Part shown: piece by piece, positions 61,323 to 64,000 of the stretch
How the letters are laid out: the number at the start of each line of letters is the position of its first letter
How positions within the stretch are numbered: the first letter of the stretch is position 1
DNA from: Branchipolynoe longqiensis
Taxonomy: Eukaryota > Annelida > Polychaeta > Phyllodocida > Polynoidae
Reading direction: 5' to 3'
NCBI GenBank assembly: GCA_030323885.1
Contig: CM059203.1
Location: forward strand, 4,898,001 to 4,962,000
Length of the DNA: 64,000 nucleotides
Position numbers and translations under genes: made by a program
Notes under the pieces: model-generated
Database searches by the model: none
What the model was told of the DNA's origin: nothing
Seen by the model: only the letters and a program-made list of their open reading frames with translations

Positions 61323-61680
61323 TGTTTAAACTTAAAGTTGCATTGTCCAATGGTTTTCGTCTTCGGTAATTTTCTGAGATAAATATATTAGGTTTGATGG
61401 GTATAATCTACCTTACTTATTTAGTTTGAAGCAACTTTTATTTTAAATGGCTAACCTTGGAGATATTTGAAGTTGAAACATGTAAAATTAGTTTTGGAAA
61501 ACACGCCAAAACTCTGACACCATCGGCTTAAGCAGTAACGGATTGTATTAAATTGACTCCATATTCCCTTCTATGTGGCAACAAATGCTGAATAAATATG
61601 CATTAGTATCTAAGTTAGATATGCATAGATCTAAGCAATAATCTAGAAAAATTTTTGGTTTTGAAAATTTGATGCTTTTT
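61323..61680 (+). repeat. Interspersed repeat R2, uninterrupted copy
   Basis: Partner of 5503-6200. It runs from TTAAAGTTGCATTGTCC to GTTTTGAAAATTTGATGC without the 361-base insertion. Confidence 0.65.
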
Positions 61681-61696
61681 GGGGCCTTTTCTTTTC

Positions 61697-62075
61697 ATGC
61701 TGTCGGTCGTAATGTGACAAAGACTGCTTTTATTTCTTAACCACCGCTATTTTGTGTGGTTGTGCATTTCATAAAAGCTGCTTGCAAAGATTTGAATTGT
61801 TGCTAGCATTTGCAAGTTACTAGCAGCACTCTCTCAGGGAGCAAATAGAGGTCTCACACCAGCAAGAACACGTCAAGACAGGCACAAACTATTTGGCCCT
61901 GCAGTGGCTGGCTGGGAGATGTTGGGAGTTCCATTCATCACTGCCCTTAATGCTGCCACGGAAGCATGGTTTTCTGTTAGGGTTTGCTCCCTTAGCCTTT
62001 GATTCTATCAAAACCCTATACCACAAGGCAGTGGTTTATAACGTTGCAAGGCAGGGGCATCAAATTCCCTGAAGT
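61697..62075 (+). repeat. Direct repeat of the 60816-61180 segment
   Basis: Shares GCTGTCGGTCGTAATGTGAC, CTCTCAGGGAGCAAATAGAG and CAGTGGTTTATAAC-type words with the first copy, about 880 bases upstream. Both have disrupted frames. Confidence 0.65.
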
Positions 62076-62319
62076 ATTTTAGCAGATAGGTACTGCAATA
62101 CCCGCATACCGTTTTTGCCTTACACGGCTTAAAATGTCGGGAATGGTAAGGTGCTGACCAAAGCCAGCCCTGTTATTGACGCACACGTGCATGTGGTCAG
62201 AATCGGCTGAGACAAAGTCGTGCCTCATGAAGAGATAAATGTGTTTGTTTGTTTGTTGTACCGACTGGTGACAGCTTGCACTCATGGCAACTTCATAGTG
62301 CTGCCCCATAGACAATACG

Positions 62320-62890
62320 TTATGGCTGAATGAGTTGAGCCTCCGTCTCCGGTTTTGGTAGATCATGGGATTCGAATCCTGGTCGAGTCAGATCAATTAC
62401 TTAAAAATTGATAAGTGTCGCTTCCTAACCAGGCACTTGGCATTATTAGGATAGGGCAAGGACTGGTTAGCCCAGTGTCAGGATAATGTGACTGAGTGGA
62501 ATATTGGGTCATGGTGATGGCGGTCTGGTCTCCCAGTGGGGAAACACTATAAAGTCACCATGAGTGTGCTCTGTCAGAAGTATGTAGGTCCAGGTCCTGA
62601 TATGACCTACCTTGTTGCCAGGATGTAAAACTCCAACAACCAACCAATCATAGTGCTACCCCAATGGGAGACTAGGTCATTGGCACTATGATGTGATATC
62701 CCACTTGTTCGCAATATCCTGGTACTGAGTAAACAACATTATCCTGTTAATGCCAAGTGCGAGGCTATTTAGCGACTGGTGTCGCAATATCCTGGTACTG
62801 AGCAAACCACCTTATCCTGTTAATGCCAAGTGCGAGGCTATTTCGCGACTGGTGTCAATTTTGTAACTCATTGGTTTGACTAGGTCGAGG
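62320..62890 (+). mobile_element. SINE S1 composite (plus copy followed by minus copy)
   Basis: Plus copy 62320-62645 (head GGCTGAATGAGTTGAGCC, tail AAAACTCCAACAACCAACC), then a reversed S1 body 62650-62890 in which the segment CGCAATATCCTGGTACTGAG is tandemly duplicated (62711 and 62783). A reversed tail scrap precedes at 62250-62312. Confidence 0.7.
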
Positions 62891-62892
62891 TT

Positions 62893-64000
62893 CCATAACA
62901 GCAGACAACATTTACCAACAACAGATGACATTTACCAACAACGGATGACATTTACCAACAACAGACAACATTTACCAACAACAAATGACATTTATCAACA
63001 ACATACAACAGTTACCAACAACATACAACATTTACCAACAACATACACCATAACAGCAGACAACATTTACCAACAACAGATGACATTTACCAACAACAGA
63101 TGACATTACCAACAACAGACAACATTTGCCAACAACAGACACCATTTAACCAAAAAAGAGACAGCTACCAACAACAAACAACAGCTGACATTTACCAACA
63201 ACATACAACATTTACCAACAACACAACAGATGACATTTACCTACAACAGATGGCATTTACCAACAACATATGACATTTACCAACAACAGACGACATTCAC
63301 CAACAATAGACAACATTCACCAACAACAGACACAATTTACCAACAACAGACAACATTTACCAACAACATACAACATACACCAACAACATATGACATTTAC
63401 GAACAACAGACACCATTTACCAACAACAGACAACATTTACCAATACCAGACAACAGCTGACATTTACCAACAACAGACAACATTTACCAACAACACACAA
63501 TATTTATCACCAACAGACAACAGACACAGTTTGCCAACAACAAACAACATTTACCTACAACATACAACATTTACCAACAGACGACATTCCCAACAACAGA
63601 TAACATTTACCAACAACAGACAACATACGACATTTACCAACAACAGACAACAGACAATATTTACCAACACCAGACACCATTTACCAACAACAGACAACAT
63701 TTACCAACATCAGACTGCATTTACCAACAGAGGACAACATTTACCAACAACATACAACAGACAACATTTACCTAAACATTTACCAACAGACAAGATCACC
63801 AACAACATACAACATTTACCAACAACAGACAACAGACAACATTTACCAACAACAGACAACAGACAACAGTTACTAACACCAGACAACATTTACCAACAAC
63901 AGACAACATTTACCAAGAGCAGACTGCATTACCAACAACATATGACATTTACCAACAACATACACCATTTACCAACAACACTCACCATTTACCAACAACA
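62893..64000 (+). repeat. 18-bp minisatellite running off the window
   Basis: Unit ACATTTACCAACAACAGA with variants (ATGACATTTACC, CAACATACAAC), repeated for more than 1.1 kb to the last base. It starts immediately after a SINE S1 end. Frames are open by composition only. Confidence 0.9.

Noticed and set aside
62893..64000. CRISPR-like regularly spaced repeat
   Set aside because: Units are contiguous and degenerate with no unique spacers, in eukaryotic DNA; it is a minisatellite. The same applies to 36499-37213.

Overview
The window is animal (metazoan) nuclear DNA. It has spliced exons with GT/AG borders, several tRNA-derived SINE families with internal Pol III A and B boxes, LINE and LTR fragments, many MITEs, and four copies of tyrosine-recombinase (YR) retrotransposons. 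The SINE at 54607-54950 and its partial copy at 40356-40560 resemble repeats I associate with molluscs and other lophotrochozoans. A marine invertebrate, probably a mollusc, is my best guess, but the species cannot be fixed from the sequence. A 500-N assembly gap lies at 27955-28454.

Layout. From 1 to 6.5 kb: a candidate solo LTR, SINEs, a TA-flanked MITE, and a LINE 3' end split by a second LINE. From 6.5 to 22.5 kb: the only candidate host gene, with four exons (6556-6637, 8402-8638, 9873-10187, 22222-22494). All visible junctions are phase 1, encoding a signal peptide, two cysteine-bearing extracellular segments and a Thr/Ser-rich stalk. Its 12-kb third intron carries a minus-strand DIRS-like YR retrotransposon (about 14.2-21.8 kb), itself interrupted by a deleted Ty3/Gypsy element (14880-17236) with a perfect 5-bp target duplication. 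From 23.4 to 27.9 kb: MITEs, SINEs and a second, plus-strand DIRS-like element with a deletion from reverse transcriptase to recombinase. From 28.8 to 30.8 kb: a 2-kb polypyrimidine tract. From 31 to 38 kb: tandem repeats, nested SINEs and MITEs (one with a long hairpin), a satellite grown from a SINE tail, and a purine tract. From 42.5 to 54.4 kb: two nearly complete Ngaro-type YR retrotransposons in the same orientation, each with the diagnostic A1-ORFs-B1-A2-B2 split direct repeats. From 54.5 to 64 kb: SINEs, nested MITEs, a TGTGAG minisatellite and an 18-bp minisatellite running off the window.

How the parts work. Each Ngaro-type element encodes a Gag-like ORF1 with zinc fingers, an ORF2 with reverse transcriptase and RNase H, and an overlapping ORF3 with a tyrosine recombinase. 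In both copies ORF1 and the start of ORF2 share one frame separated by a single UGA followed by CU, which suggests stop-codon readthrough to make a Gag-Pol-like product. SINE families appear to borrow a LINE's 3' tail, and MITEs are inserted into SINEs with clear before/after logic. Most long ORFs inside the pyrimidine and purine tracts are composition artefacts and are not annotated.
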